NCBI GenBank assembly: GCA_037576215.1
Contig: JBANDB010000002.1
Location: 7,874,001 to 7,938,000 of the forward strand
DNA: 64,000 nucleotides
DNA from: Armillaria gallica
Lineage: Eukaryota; Basidiomycota; Agaricomycetes; Agaricales; Physalacriaceae
Direction of reading: 5' to 3'
The stretch's first letter is position 1; each line of letters begins with the position of its first letter. Shown one piece after another: positions 34,505 to 46,225 of this stretch. Below the pieces are notes generated by a model. It was not told the DNA's origin. It was given only the letters and a program-made list of their open reading frames with translations, and did not search any database. The position numbers were made by a program, and so were the translations under genes.

Positions 34505-35481
34505 TGCATGTCTTCGGGCACCTAGGATGTACTGGTATTGCTTCTTGTGCTGACAGCAACCCGCCAGTAGTAGGGACGGTTGATACACTGGACAGGTCCT
34601 TCGAGTAAGTGATCGTGTTGATGATGGAATGGCACCAACTGATAAGTTGAATGTGTGTGATAATCTTGTATTGTGTATAAAGCTGGTGTACAAAGCTGTC
34701 CTACATAAGTAGTAAAGTTGTGTCAAGTATAGTGATGTAGATAACAGTAGAGGTGAACTTGAATTATTTTGAACGTCAGCTGTGACTGACTGGTGTAGAA
34801 AATGTAGACGTTATAATTCTACTTGTCATGGAAACCAGTAAGCCAATATCTTACATGCAAACATATGTAGATTAATGTGTAACTACCTTTGGCTTCTACA
34901 TAGAATGGCATCAACGGATGATGAGGAAAGAATGGCATTTGCAAACTCACTAAGCAAGTCTTGGGATTGTTGTCTGTATACAATGCACCTTATTCCATGT
35001 GCTCCTCCAGGACTTGATTCTTGATCTCCTGCCAAACTATTAGAATGAAGGATTGAGCGAAAAATGTCATGGCGAACAAGGGCTGATAGTAACAGACCTG
35101 TCACTGTTAGACATGTTAAGCACAGGTTAAATGCATGCAAAGTCCGACACATCGTTGGAGTAGAAAGAACGATCATATAGCTCAACTGCTCCATCTTCAT
35201 TGTGGCCTTCAAACTAGTATGGTAAATGTCATATCAAAGCGAACGAAGATGTGTACATGTACAATCTCCGGTTTTTTCCATTTATAGCCATGATTTCATG
35301 GCCATATCTCGCCAACCACCGCAGTACACTTAGCGCATGCTGGAATGAGATAAATCATAGTCCCTGAAAAGATCGAGGTGAGTGAGACTGACCTTTCCCA
35401 GAATACGTCAAAGCTCAATCCTTTCCACCATTTTCTAGTATCCTCTGGTGTTAATATGTCAGTGAAGGCCTGAGCGGAAAT
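34505..35481. other. No intact gene; downstream side of F-box-like gene
   Basis: Possible C-terminal exon material of the interrupted F-box-like gene lies at ~35390-35470 on the minus strand (WKGLSFDVFWER). The minus ORF 34883-35212 is unrecognised. Confidence 0.35.
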
Positions 35482-35999
35482 TCAAACCTCTTGGAGCATG
35501 ACTTCATTCCCAGTGTCCTTGAGACACTTATACCAGGCCAACTCCTTCTTTGCATGATTCACCAGGAATAGTTTCTGCCTCTCAGGAGTCATATAATAGG
35601 ACAGTAGTGGAACTATCGCCTTGTACTTCTCATAGAGTGGATCTTCCGGGTCGTCCATAAATAAGTAGAATTGCTTTTCTCTAAAGGGAGATGAGGTGAG
35701 AAAAGCATGGAGAAAAACATTGTGTAGACGTACAAGACCAGATTGCCTTGGCAATTTTGCTAGAAATTTTGTCAGCTCATATTCAAAAACCATGCCTAAA
35801 CAAATGCACACAGAAGCAGACATATATTCTGTATATCACATGAGGGAAACTGTTTAGAACAGAGCGACCACAGCACTGAGTGATTTGTGTGAGACATCGC
35901 TTGACACTGGCAGGATAATAATCGGGGACTGACAAAACACAGCATATGTCCAGAGTTGAAGCAGAATTTAGTGAAGGAAGCCTTGCATGCATTCCAGCA
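35482..35999 (-). pseudogene. F-box-like gene, 3' part, cut by MULE
   Basis: The minus strand continues the reading frame broken at 43384. After the target duplication comes CWNACKASFTKFCFNSGHMLC, a Cys-rich segment like the zinc-binding stretch that often follows the F-box in basidiomycete proteins. After intron(s) comes an exon 35823-35482 (YELTKFLAKLP, MTPERQKLFLVNHAKKELAW). Joining 43384 to 35999 with one copy of the 9-bp duplication restores the frame. Family call is by motif memory. Confidence 0.55.
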
Positions 36000-37064
36000 T
36001 GAATAACCAGGCACTAGAAATTCTGCATGGTCACCTGTGTGGTACCATGCTAGCATGGTGCGTGGCCATGCAGCCATGCATTATTAGTGAAACTCTAGTT
36101 GAACTCAACTTAATTTTTGTATATATACTGCTTAATGCCCAGAAAGCCTTCATAAAGATATTCTCATGTTTATTTTGCTTTCTTTTGCGAACGGTCTCCA
36201 GAAAACATACCCTGGTTAGAAATTTACTTCAGGATTCAATTTAGCCTATTATAGTAATCAGACCTTCGATGTCACTTTCATACTATGATACATAGACACT
36301 ATTGTATCTTACATGCATGTATCTATGATCTTGAGAACAATAAACACCAGAAATTACTTACTCTATCATGTTTTGGGCTTGAAGTCATCATCCAAAGATG
36401 TCACAATACTATGACCATCAATTCAATGCCGACTTCATGTCAATTCCTCCTTGATTGCTCCAATAATGACCAAATTGATAACTTAATTCCCACCAGAATA
36501 GCTCTTCGTCATGTACAGAAATACCTTGGACCACGCAGGTCAACCATGCAGCCACGCAACCACGCAGCCATGCAGGTACACCACACAGGCTGATCATGCA
36601 CAGCCATGCTGATTTACCACACAGGCACCATGCATGGTTTCTTACTGATATTAGGATATTAATGCATTGGTGATAGGTTATAATAATGACTTAATTGTGC
36701 AACAAGTCATCTTTTAGCCTGCGATTGACTGTTACCAAATATAGCAGCCATTCTTGTTAAATCTTGGCTCAGTCAAATGCAACCCCACATCGTGTACATT
36801 ACTTCTATTTCCTTGTCTAACAGGTTTTCAGGCTTCTTTATACTCTTAAGATATCTCCAAAATTATTCTCTTGTTCAAGCATGCTGTCAGAGCTGCATAA
36901 TCCATGTAAAACACTGCGATATTGGCCAAATTTGGAAGAATTTGGATAATATAAGTACATAGCAGGTATATTTTGACCACAGAAACACTTTGAATCGAAC
37001 AAGATAACTGAAAGCGAGTCAGATTAATTGTGATCAAGTTCTGATGTAAGTTATTACCAAGTTA

Positions 37065-40000
37065 TCAAATCTGGCAACATTTCTTGAGGATTGGCCATGG
37101 CCTTGGCTCTGAGTAATCCTTAGGCTCCCTAGTAGCAGACCATTTGTGCGGCTCCTTCATTCGATTCTCATGAGTAGTCCCATCCTCATACACATAGTGA
37201 GGTCCTGGCTAAAGTTCAGATATCAGCATCACACTGCCCGCTGTCGATAACAAAAGAATATCTTACTTCTACTTCGGATTCTGTTCCAAATCTATAATCA
37301 TTGTCATGATCTGTTGAATAAGGATACCAATTGTCCTGATGACACCCTACATCGAGGCTGCATTGTTGATTACCCACAACACCTGCCTCTTTGCTCTGGC
37401 TGAATAACCGAAACTCGAATAATTCATGTGCTTCGAGGTCAATGTCGACGATTGTAAAATTAGTACCCATATGCTCATCCATGTACTCCCATGTCTTCTC
37501 TAAGAGAGTCAGCTGATTTTTGCAGTACTTGGATAAGAATGTGTCTTTGAGGCAACTAGCCATGAGGAGAGTACGAGAATGAGCCATTGGAAGCAAACCA
37601 ATCCAGTCAAGGCGATGCTGTTTTGCTCCTGGAACCTTGTTATCGAACCACATATTCAACGCTGCTTGGTCATCTTGAGAGATACCACCTGTTATAGGAA
37701 CAATGGAGGAAAGGGGATCCTTTTTTTGTTTGAGTAGCCAACCCATTGCTGGGACATCGTCGACTGGTACTGAACTTGGGTTCTTGAGAAGTTGTCTAAG
37801 AATATCAATGTGAGGTGAAAGAGCTTCATCAATCTCAGATGTGAAAGACAGCAGATTTGGTGTGATCATGAGCTCGTCCTTTTGCTCTTTGACCTCCCAG
37901 GCATGCTGGAACTTCCCTAACTGAATATTACTGAGTAAATATATGCATAGACATAATACAATGCTCACTCAGATGCCTTGGCGGCCTTTTTGGTCCTGCC
38001 ACAGCTCATCAATGATGTTGTTTTCATGAACCAGAGTAACATCTCCATGAGAGCGCTTTGAACCTTCCGCAAAGCTATTGAAACGTAGCCACTTTACAGT
38101 CCAAAATTTGCCTTCAACATCTAGAAGACGAACAACATACCAGAAAAGCCCATCTCTTGCAAGTGCAGCTTTTCCGATACTATTATTGGTACATTTATGA
38201 GTACATATATATATGAACCTGCTCAAGAGCACTTACAGTAGATGCATTTGAACAGATACTCCACGAGAATGAGCAGAATTTCTGCATTAGAGAATACTTT
38301 AGATACAGTAATGGAAGTTGGAGCATTGTACTCACAGTCTCTTTGATTCTCTCTTCCTATAGTCTCGATATCCATGCAGGAGCTCTCCGATCATGTCCAT
38401 ACTGCATCTGTGGCATTCAAATTTCACCTTAGGGGAGTTCAGGAATGGTGGACGTGCCATGCCATTGGGGCCACGCTGACAAGCAATGTGCAACCAGAAT
38501 CTGCAGATATCGCAACAGACACCTTTCTCAGGTGTTGTGAAATAATCCGAGTTTTCTGTTGTCACACAGCAACATCGGAAAATCATATCTGGTTCCCCTG
38601 ATCCCGATGATGATTTTTCAGACAGTGATGGACTAGAGGGTATAATGCACCAAACCTTTGATGATCACATCTCTGCTTCAGGACTCTCAGAATGATGTTC
38701 ACTAATAGCAGATCGCTTTCTTGACTGCTTCGATTGTTCTGGCATATCCAAACGTGTACGACCTCTCTCGTTGGGAATCTGGGATGATTGATACTCCGGA
38801 ATCTTCTGGAAATCTGTAGACCGCCACCAGATTTCTTCGTTGGTGAGTTCCCGATAACCATGTCTTGTAAATGCGACATCAGGAATAATGTTGATGTCGT
38901 GAGAGTCAAAGGACAACCCATGTACTCTTTCAGCAATACCCAGTTGTGCCTCGAGGAAAGCCTTCTGTGCAATATTACCTCCACAAAGTTGATAAATGAC
39001 TGCCTGAGTGTGAGATGACTTTTCAGGTCTATTAATGACCTCTCCTCCTGTCATATGCGTCGCCAATGTAGCCTTTTGCTCATGAGTAGCATAGCCTTTG
39101 TTCTTCATCCCATCGTAGACATAGATAGTACAATCTTTGCCATCCAGAGTCGGAGTTACATAGCGTGTCTGAAAATGGTTGCCATCAACAAGAAAGATCC
39201 GAGCCACGATATCGTATATAATCCCTGAATTGTGATCATCTTTTAAAGATGTAGGCATGAAAGACGCTGGAAAGTCCCATTGTTTGGAGTCCCGATCATC
39301 AACAGAGATTGTCAGAATGATAGGAAGGGATACATAGAATTCCAAGAGTTGAGGCTTGCCGGAACAAGAGGATACTCCATCTGTATTATGCCAGCATGTA
39401 TCTTGATCATGTCCTGCCTGATTAACCTGCATCAACTCTCGAAACCATGCTTCAATGCAGCCACCGAAGCATGTGGCTTCCTCTATAGACATTGGAGGAT
39501 GGAAGAGAGTTGCCTTGCGAGGACGTCAGACATGGACATGAGAAAATGTGGTCTGTGGGTTATGTTGAGACCAGTCTTGACTCCCTCAGCATGTTCGAAC
39601 TGTGATGTACAGCCCACAAAATAGCAACTGGATAGTATTGTCACTCCCAATGAACTGATGAGACACAACATCGCTCAGCCATGACTGTAGAAGCCATCAA
39701 TATTGTTGAAATTATTCAGAATAAAAGAAAACATACCATTGTTGGTTGTGGGTCATGAATGTCCCCATACAGAATGTTGTTTTTTCAGAGGACGGTGCAG
39801 AAATGGTCACATTTTGCTAGCAGTGTTGATTGGTTCAAAGAAGTGTCGTTTGGTGAAGCCAATGCTTGCAGACTATCTAAAACCAAGTGCAGGCTGTGCA
39901 GGAGAGGTGGATTGGACTCATTGGATCATCGAAATATAGAGGAAAACAGTGGCCAATGCAGAGCAAGTGCCGCAGAAAGAGCTATTAATGAAGAGTCAAG

Positions 40001-42195
40001 CCAACAAGAATTGTTCAACCAGGGATATCCTGGCTGTGGAGGAAGCAATTTCTGAGGAGCAAGATGCTTGAGATTGTCCTCAAACTGAACATGGGATTTT
40101 TTCGAATTTGCACAATGAAGTTGTTGTCATGTATCTGGAGGGTGGCTATCATTTTTCTTGCGACAGGAGACAATAGGCTGGGGTGCACGAGATGGCTTAG
40201 TGCGCCCAATCACCTCTGCATAAAGTTTCCATGGTTCTGCACATCCATAGCGGGTTGGAGAACCAACTGGAATTTACAAATATGAGCACAAAAAAGAGAG
40301 AAGTGTTTTAAAGACTCACCCAAAGCCACATCATTCAATCGTTCATAGTAGTCAGCCATGGAAAACAGACCCTCAAAGCCTTCAATCACATCATGATTGC
40401 GGCCAGCACCCAAGTAGAGTTTCCAATGCATCGCCTCCTCTGCATTTGTACTTCCCGGAATGGAATCCCAGACCTCCGCATCCATAATCTGCTGCGACTT
40501 GAAGATCATAGAGGCGTGTGACTCCCTTGTCCACCATGCAAGCCATGTTGATGTGCGTGGCCACTTCTTAACAATGTGGTGTGCAATTGCTTCAAATCCC
40601 TCTTGATTCAGAACAGAGCAGAGTTTCAATGCCAGTTTCTTGAATTTCTTTTCGTCCTCAACAGGAATGATGGAGCCGATCTGTTTGATATGAGTAACTG
40701 CATTGCGAAAATGCTGTTCACATCCATTCAGAAGCTTCGCACCATCTGCAAGGAGCTGGTCTTGAGTGCGGGAGTCACCTTGTTTGCGGTGGAACTTGGC
40801 AAAGGCAAGAATGTACCCAGAACACTTGGCTTCACTGAAATCAACAACCTCCATTTGTTTTGTGAGAAAACGGTCAATGTAAAAACAAGATGCCATGTGC
40901 ACCTGTGCTAAAATCTCATCAGTGAGCTCCGTGTTTGTTTTTTCAGCCTGCTTGGCCATCGATTTGAATAATGCATAGAAGTGATGCATGTAATGCTCCT
41001 TGGAAGCACCATTTGAATAGGAGAATAAAGCAGGAACCCAGCACATCAATATTGTCAAGTAAGTCGAGGTTATGATGAGAAGGGATGTTCTTTTTCTCCA
41101 CCAGCCATGGGCAGCGTCAGATACCATCCCATTGACAGGTTCGCTGATGATTGTATCCTTGATCACTGTGCTGGACATATAGGCCAACTGTAGAGAAATA
41201 ACAATAACCTCTCAGAATACTCATCGAATAATGAAATCAGGATGCACTTGACTGAAACCAGAGTAGATGTCGAGGAAATGTTGGTCTGTAGAAGCTCCCT
41301 TTTTCCCTGATGACTTCCTAATCTTATTGCATTTGTACTGAACTCTTCCAGCATTCGTCAACGATGTGGCTATATCGGCAACTGACTTCCCATGTGGACC
41401 CTGGAGCATAGGATGACCAACAATCAGAGTGAGAGCCTTGAGATGAGGCTGCGATGATGCAAGTTCCCTAAATTCCAGTTCCGCTTTTGGTGTCAGATGA
41501 ATTTCGTGCATCAGACGTGGATGGCGATGATATCCACCATTGGAATAGTGTACTCCCCCACTCCAGTAATGCAAGACAGAGCGAACACCCTTGCCACCAG
41601 GACCACCAGGACATGGCTTCCAAACCATGTTTCCACCACAACGACAGTCAATCACAAGCTGCTTCTCCTGTGAAGGCTTGTCTATTTTCAGACACATAAT
41701 TATGCAACAAGTCTCCTTGTTGCACTCCATATGGCCTAGACAAAGACGAGTCGATCTCTTTCCAGCTTGCCAAGTTTCTGCATTCGCAGAATGGATTTTA
41801 TCCCCTCCGTTAACCTTCATGGACCAGTGAACTATAAGTTTTTTTGTAGCTTCAAATGTGGTATGGTCAATATTGAGGTCGAAATCACCATCTGGCCATC
41901 CGTCCCACGTCTCATGCAGTTTCTCACTCTTCATCAGATCAAGTGCCGTGTTTTTACCCATGGGTGGTAGCTTGGAATTACTGGTAGCAGTGGATGCATT
42001 GCTAGCATGGAACTGAAGATATGTTCGTTCTTCTTCACTCTTTGTTTTTGGAGAACCATCTCGTACTAGCTGAGCAGAAATAGCCTTCGTGTCCGAGAGG
42101 GCTAATGAAGCTTTGACTTCTTGCTTGGATGCTTTGCTTGTCTTGGATTCTGCGAAGGATTTTCCAGTCATTTCACCGGTTTTGGTACGTAACAT
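37065..42195 (-). pseudogene. MULE transposase fused to USP-like peptidase and PHD-like finger
   Basis: My model has eight exons: 42195-41248, 41187-40320, 40266-39737, 39684-38336, 38281-38237, 38179-37969, 37920-37267, 37208-37065. All introns are GT-AG, 44-60 nt, and all phases fit, for about 1,582 residues. A start at 42318 is possible. Residues ~110-250 hold a GCM-type zinc finger (CLGHMECNKETC, CRCGG, HYWSGGVHYSNGGYHRH). Residues ~317-605 hold a transposase-like domain (SEPVNGMVSDAAHGWW, NAEEAMHWKLY). Cys693 (NNSCWLDSSL) and His~952 (VDGNHF) with a later YVYDGM resemble ubiquitin-specific peptidases. A PHD-like finger follows at ~1149-1205 (CCDICRFWLHIAC, ECHRC). Seven in-frame TGA stops (40129, 39928, 39787, 39588, 39528, 38667, 37971, minus-strand starts) break it after the transposase domain. 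Confidence 0.72.
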
Positions 42196-42679
42196 TGTAC
42201 ATTGCCTAGAAAGCACATCTATTACTGTGAAGCGACGAGTCACAAAGTGTCTTACTGCTTGCATCCAAAACTGGAATGTGTGTGCGATGAAAATCCGTGG
42301 GAAAAAGCCCTCCGGCATTTGTTAGGTCTTCATTTTGATTTCTGTGCAGATTTTCGTCAAGCCTTCGATGTAAATATCGCTTGAATTTATCCTGGGAGGT
42401 GCATATCATAATTAGCTCGTTGTCTATCAGAAAAGAGTACATACAAGGAGCATAAACATGGTCTATGAGGCTTCGTGGTTCCTAGGATAAACAGTAGCTT
42501 ATGGGGGTGTCGAGGATAAAAAAAAAGAGAGGTGAAATTCATAACATATTTTCGTAACCACTGTTAGACAGTAATTGCAACAAATGAAGTGCCTGAAATG
42601 AATCGGTTTCCATATTTCCATAGCAAAGTGGAACAGGAGAGAGACAGACTTAATACTGTATAATTACGATCACAGCGAA

Positions 42680-43015
42680 TGACCTGTGACCTGTGACACC
42701 CTTGGACCTTATCGAATGAACGAATGCGGGTGTTGGGACTGTGACATTCGTGAAAAGTCCGAATGATTTTCTTTTCCGAATAGAATATTCACCCAATATG
42801 GAACTAAAAATTGGCATACATTAAGGATATAGTAACACAGAAAGAGTAAAATAGGGCGAAAATACAGAGATTTGACACATTTCGCGTAAATAAGGTACTT
42901 TTTGGGACTTGTGACCTCCAAACCTATCCGAATGAGGCCTTCGGACGTGTGACAGGTGGTTCTTTTACGAATACGAATGGGGCCTCTGGACATGTGACAT
43001 TCACACTGAACGTAA
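42680..43015. promoter_or_regulatory. Motif-rich region upstream of MULE gene
   Basis: Repeated TGTGAC (near 42688, 42741, 42909, 42949, 42991) and repeated CGAATG or CGAATA motifs occur between the gene start and the right terminus. CpG is locally frequent, unlike the rest of the element. It could be promoter or transposase binding sites. Confidence 0.4.
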
Positions 43016-43383
43016 TTATACAGTAGTTACTGTTAAAAGTGCGAGTTAAAAGTCGCCTATTCCAAAGATGAGTTGCATGAAATGAAGAAAATATTAAGCA
43101 ACCGGCATAGAGAATAAGATACACTAAGGTCAGAAATCTCACACAAATAGCAAAGGTAAGCCCTTCACGGATTCACAATATTTATTAAGTGCATACAACA
43201 ACAGTAGAAGAAAATGATCTACCAAACGTGAAGGCAAAAGAGAACTGAGCCCATCGAGCGATGTTTGATGGGAGGTTGACTACCCCTGTGATCTGTCAAC
43301 CATGCTGATCACATCAACCATGCAGCCATGCACCACGCAGCCATGCAGGTGACCATGCAGAATTCATCTTGCCCTGAATAACC

Positions 43384-44026
43384 GGGTCGGAATGGTGGCA
43401 TCGGCATCTGGATGAGATTGTTCCTTGCGTGTGTCCAACAGAGGCGTCCATTACGATCCAATATTGCTTTGATGTCTCTTGACACGCATTGAAGAATAAC
43501 AAGATCTTGTGGCAAGCACCATGCAAATATCTAGAACCAGTTAAATACATATCTGGACAGAGGAAAGGGCAAACCTCCAAGATCGACTCAGGAGACATCT
43601 GCTGGAAAGGGAAGTATTCACGTTGCTGAACATTCTCAGGAAACTTGGTAACCGAAGTCTTGCTCTGCGATGCAGCTGACACTTCACCACATTTAGCACT
43701 ATGCGAGATAGATGAGAAGCTGAGTGCATCCCCAGAAGATGGGATAGATGGGACAGGCTTCAAGGCAGCTGGGGCGACACTTGGTGGCAAGTGCTCAGGC
43801 AAGAGCAAGGCTGAAAGGTCAACTGTTAATTCATACAGGAGATACACAATGGGCACATACAACATATGAACTTGTTTGTCTGCTCGCACACATATATCTC
43901 CTGCTCAAAACACTCTTGGTCCACCTTGATTGCAGTGACTTCAGCCTGCTGGGAGTGAAGCATGGCAATGTCAAGACCTTCTATTTGTCCAAAGATGGGT
44001 GCGAGCTGCTCAGTTAGAGTGGCCAT
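43384..44026 (-). pseudogene. F-box-like gene, 5' part, cut by MULE
   Basis: The start is probably 44026 (MATLTEQLAPIFGQ), with a helical first exon to ~43910, an intron, and an exon to 43575 ending in MSPESILE. A 44-nt intron (43574-43531) leads to an exon 43530-43384 reading IFAWCLPQDLVILQCVSRD and ending in MPMPPFRPGYS, where the MULE interrupts it. The pattern (SPESILEIF...LPQDLV...CVSRDIKAIL, then a Trp-rich helix) is that of an F-box that would recruit an SCF ubiquitin ligase. The continuation is at 35999. Confidence 0.55.
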
Positions 44027-44029
44027 AAT

Positions 44030-45231
44030 AAGAAAGGGTGTATAGCGATAGCAGTGTAGATGGTCGTGGTTCATGGTCAAGAGAGATCGGACATGCCCGC
44101 CTTTTATGCCAGTAGGACTTTATTTGGCCAGATGGCACACTATGGCAATTTCTGTCTTTCTACTTGCTGCTCATCAAGGATGAGAGAAACACCAAGTACT
44201 GAGCACTGGCTATCACTGTCACAGTAAGAGCAATTAGCCTAGGTCCTAGGAAATACAGCACGGTATGAACTTATGATTCGGCAGTCTTTGCATAGCCAGC
44301 CTTCATGACAATGGTAACAGCTTCATGTCGGTCGATGACCATGGTGACGGCGATGGATAAGAAAGTATCAAACTCCGCTTCAACCTCAGTGATGACTCGG
44401 GCATTTCAGCCCTGGAAATAGTGGACTACAGTAACACTTAGTTCCGAGTCCTATGAATATAGGATACTCGGTTATTATGCAGGCAAAACTACCCCATGAG
44501 AATTTTGCATCAGCCAACACAGCATTTGCCGTCCCACTCACCTGGACTCTCTGTGGGAATTTCTGGCCATTGTCCATCATTTTGTCGCATGGCTTCACCT
44601 TTTATGACTTCGGGCCCTATGCTTCGCTCCCCTTGCTCTAATCGGTCACCTCATCTTCTGGTGTTTTCATTGTCTTTGACTGTCCTTGATCATGTCCTTT
44701 CTTTCTTATGCAGTGACTGACATATTTATTTGGTTATTGATTTCATTGGGTGCACCTGTCCTCAACTGCTCTGCTTTTATTATTTGCTGTCTTTATATGA
44801 TTACACATCTGATGTGTCTATTTTGCCTGTCATCTGCTTTTGTGTTGGCCTTCATTCTCTTCCACCTCCATATCTACATATTCCTCTTCCTTAACATATG
44901 CAAACTTCCGTTTGAAGGATCTCATCCCTGAGGCTCCTCCTTTGGTCGTGAGTACTGCATTTGACAATTGCGCCCTTAGCACCTCCTAAGTGCGCCCGTT
45001 GGTCAGTTAGACTTATTGCTCAATGTTTCGGCCCTCACCTGCATGTATTCACCGTTCAGAAGTACTATCGCTCTCAGTATGGGTTTCATCCTGAATGCAT
45101 TCTTTTTCCCTTGTACCACTGCCAGTGTCATTTGCACTTCCATGATATCACCTATCCTGAACACTTGCAGTTTTGCCTTCATGTACCTGCATGCTATTCA
45201 GTATCTTTTTAGTTTCGCTTCCTTATCTCAC
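44030..45231. other. Unrecognised sequence with duplicated segment
   Basis: The segment 44440-44575 is homologous to 47319-47437 plus 48520-48545. Plus-strand ORFs at 44686-44931 and 45016-45318 are hydrophobic, but look like pyrimidine-rich sequence rather than a recognised protein. Confidence 0.35.
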
Positions 45232-46225
45232 TTACTTTCTTATTCCATCTCTGTCAATCAAGCATCTGATGTACTGCACCGAGTTGTCCTCTTTGTGCAC
45301 CAAGTCGGGCCTAGTTAATTGCTTCAATGCGCCTCTAGGGTTGATCTCCTTTGGAAATAGTATCGCAAAGTCACCGAGGTCTTCTCGTAATTTTTTGAGG
45401 TACAGGTTAGTGCATTCAATCGCCGGTATGCCTTTGAATGACATCGGTGCCCAAGCTTCTAGCTCTCCCTGGCAGAGCTCCATCCCCATGGTGAAGTTCA
45501 CCTCTTTCAGCATGTCCATCACCTCCTGGAAGAACATTGCTCTGAGACCCGTGATTAGTGATGTGCGGGCTTGGGCTTGAGCCCAAGCCTGACCTGAGCT
45601 GGCCCGAGCCCAGCCGGGCCCGAGCCTACTGTAGTGGGCTCAGCTTGATGACTTCAAAGCTCAAAGCCTGCCCAAAGCCTTGGGCTTTTGGTACACAGTT
45701 TCTCTGTCTGTTTATTGATTTTTCTGCTACTATTTCTAAGGCAAATATTCATGTGTCACTATTCTAGCACCATTCTGACAATTTTGGTATGGTGCCAAAT
45801 ATCTACCGACCTCTCAGCCAGCTACATAGTGATGACATCATCACTGTCCCAGATACAGCAGCATCGTTAATCATCATGTATCTACTCCCTTCATGTTGCA
45901 TATACCTCTCAAATAATAAAATATCTTATTGAGGTGAGTTATACCTTTATTCCATTGCAGATAACAGTACTAAACATCACTTCTTTCTGTGCACTCAAAG
46001 CCCAGGCTCAAGTCTGAGCCAGCCCAAGCCCAGCCTTATTTTTGGGCTTGGGCCGGGCTTGCTATTTCTTCAAGCCTGAGCCTGCAAAAGCCAAGCCCGT
46101 TGAGCCCAAGCCTGGCCTGCACATCACTACCCATGATCGTCACCTTCTGCAACAGTATGGTCGGTTTATCGTTGGTCGTTCTGGTAATCATGCATTCGGT
46201 CATACCTCTGGGAAATAGTCATAAA
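45232..46225 (-). pseudogene. Conserved ORF of unknown function, interrupted by a hAT-like MITE
   Basis: Two minus-strand pieces (about 46225-46130 and 45547-45232) join in frame if the MITE and one copy of its duplication are removed. The upstream piece has MITRTTNDKPTILLQKVTI; the downstream one has MFFQEVMDMLKEVNFTMGME, WAPMSFKGIPAIECTNLYL and HKEDNSVQYIR. The wording is reminiscent of a large basidiomycete ORF family seen with transposons, but I cannot name it. The start and the 5' exons are not resolved. Confidence 0.5.
45556..46129. mobile_element. hAT-like MITE, 574 bp
   Basis: It begins TAGTGATGTGCGGGC and ends GCCTGCACATCACTA. GC-rich subterminal sequence on both sides is built of GGGCTTGGGC/GCCCAAGCC units. 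The flanking 8-bp duplications are CCCGTGAT (45548-45555) and CCCATGAT (46130-46137), one mismatch. The TAGTG end and 8-bp duplication fit hAT. No transposase is encoded. Confidence 0.82.

Larger units (their letters stand above)
36009..43374 (-). mobile_element. Complete Mutator-like element (MULE), 7,366 bp
   Basis: A perfect 9-bp target duplication (TGAATAACC at 36000-36008 and 43375-43383) bounds it. Imperfect terminal inverted repeats of about 29 bp follow: the left end reads AGGCACTAGAAATTCTGCAT and on to GGTCACCTG, the right end its complement starting GGGCAAGATG. Subterminal clusters of CCATGCA/CCACGCA motifs lie at 36030-36075, 36530-36645 and 43304-43365. One minus-strand gene fills the centre. 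A 9-bp duplication plus a GCM-type zinc finger in the transposase is characteristic of MULEs. Confidence 0.88.

Noticed and set aside
34321..34521. LGYGG-containing ORF as a potassium channel pore
   Set aside because: The filter motif is not TxGYGD, there are no flanking helices, and the segment is part of a dispersed repeat.
36009..43374. Assignment of the large transposon to KDZ/Zisupton
   Set aside because: The target duplication is 9 bp and the zinc finger is of GCM type, both typical of MULEs; KDZ elements are expected to give 8 bp.
44686..44931. Hydrophobic ORF as a membrane protein
   Set aside because: The hydrophobicity follows from T-rich sequence; there is no family resemblance and no conserved frame in the duplicate.
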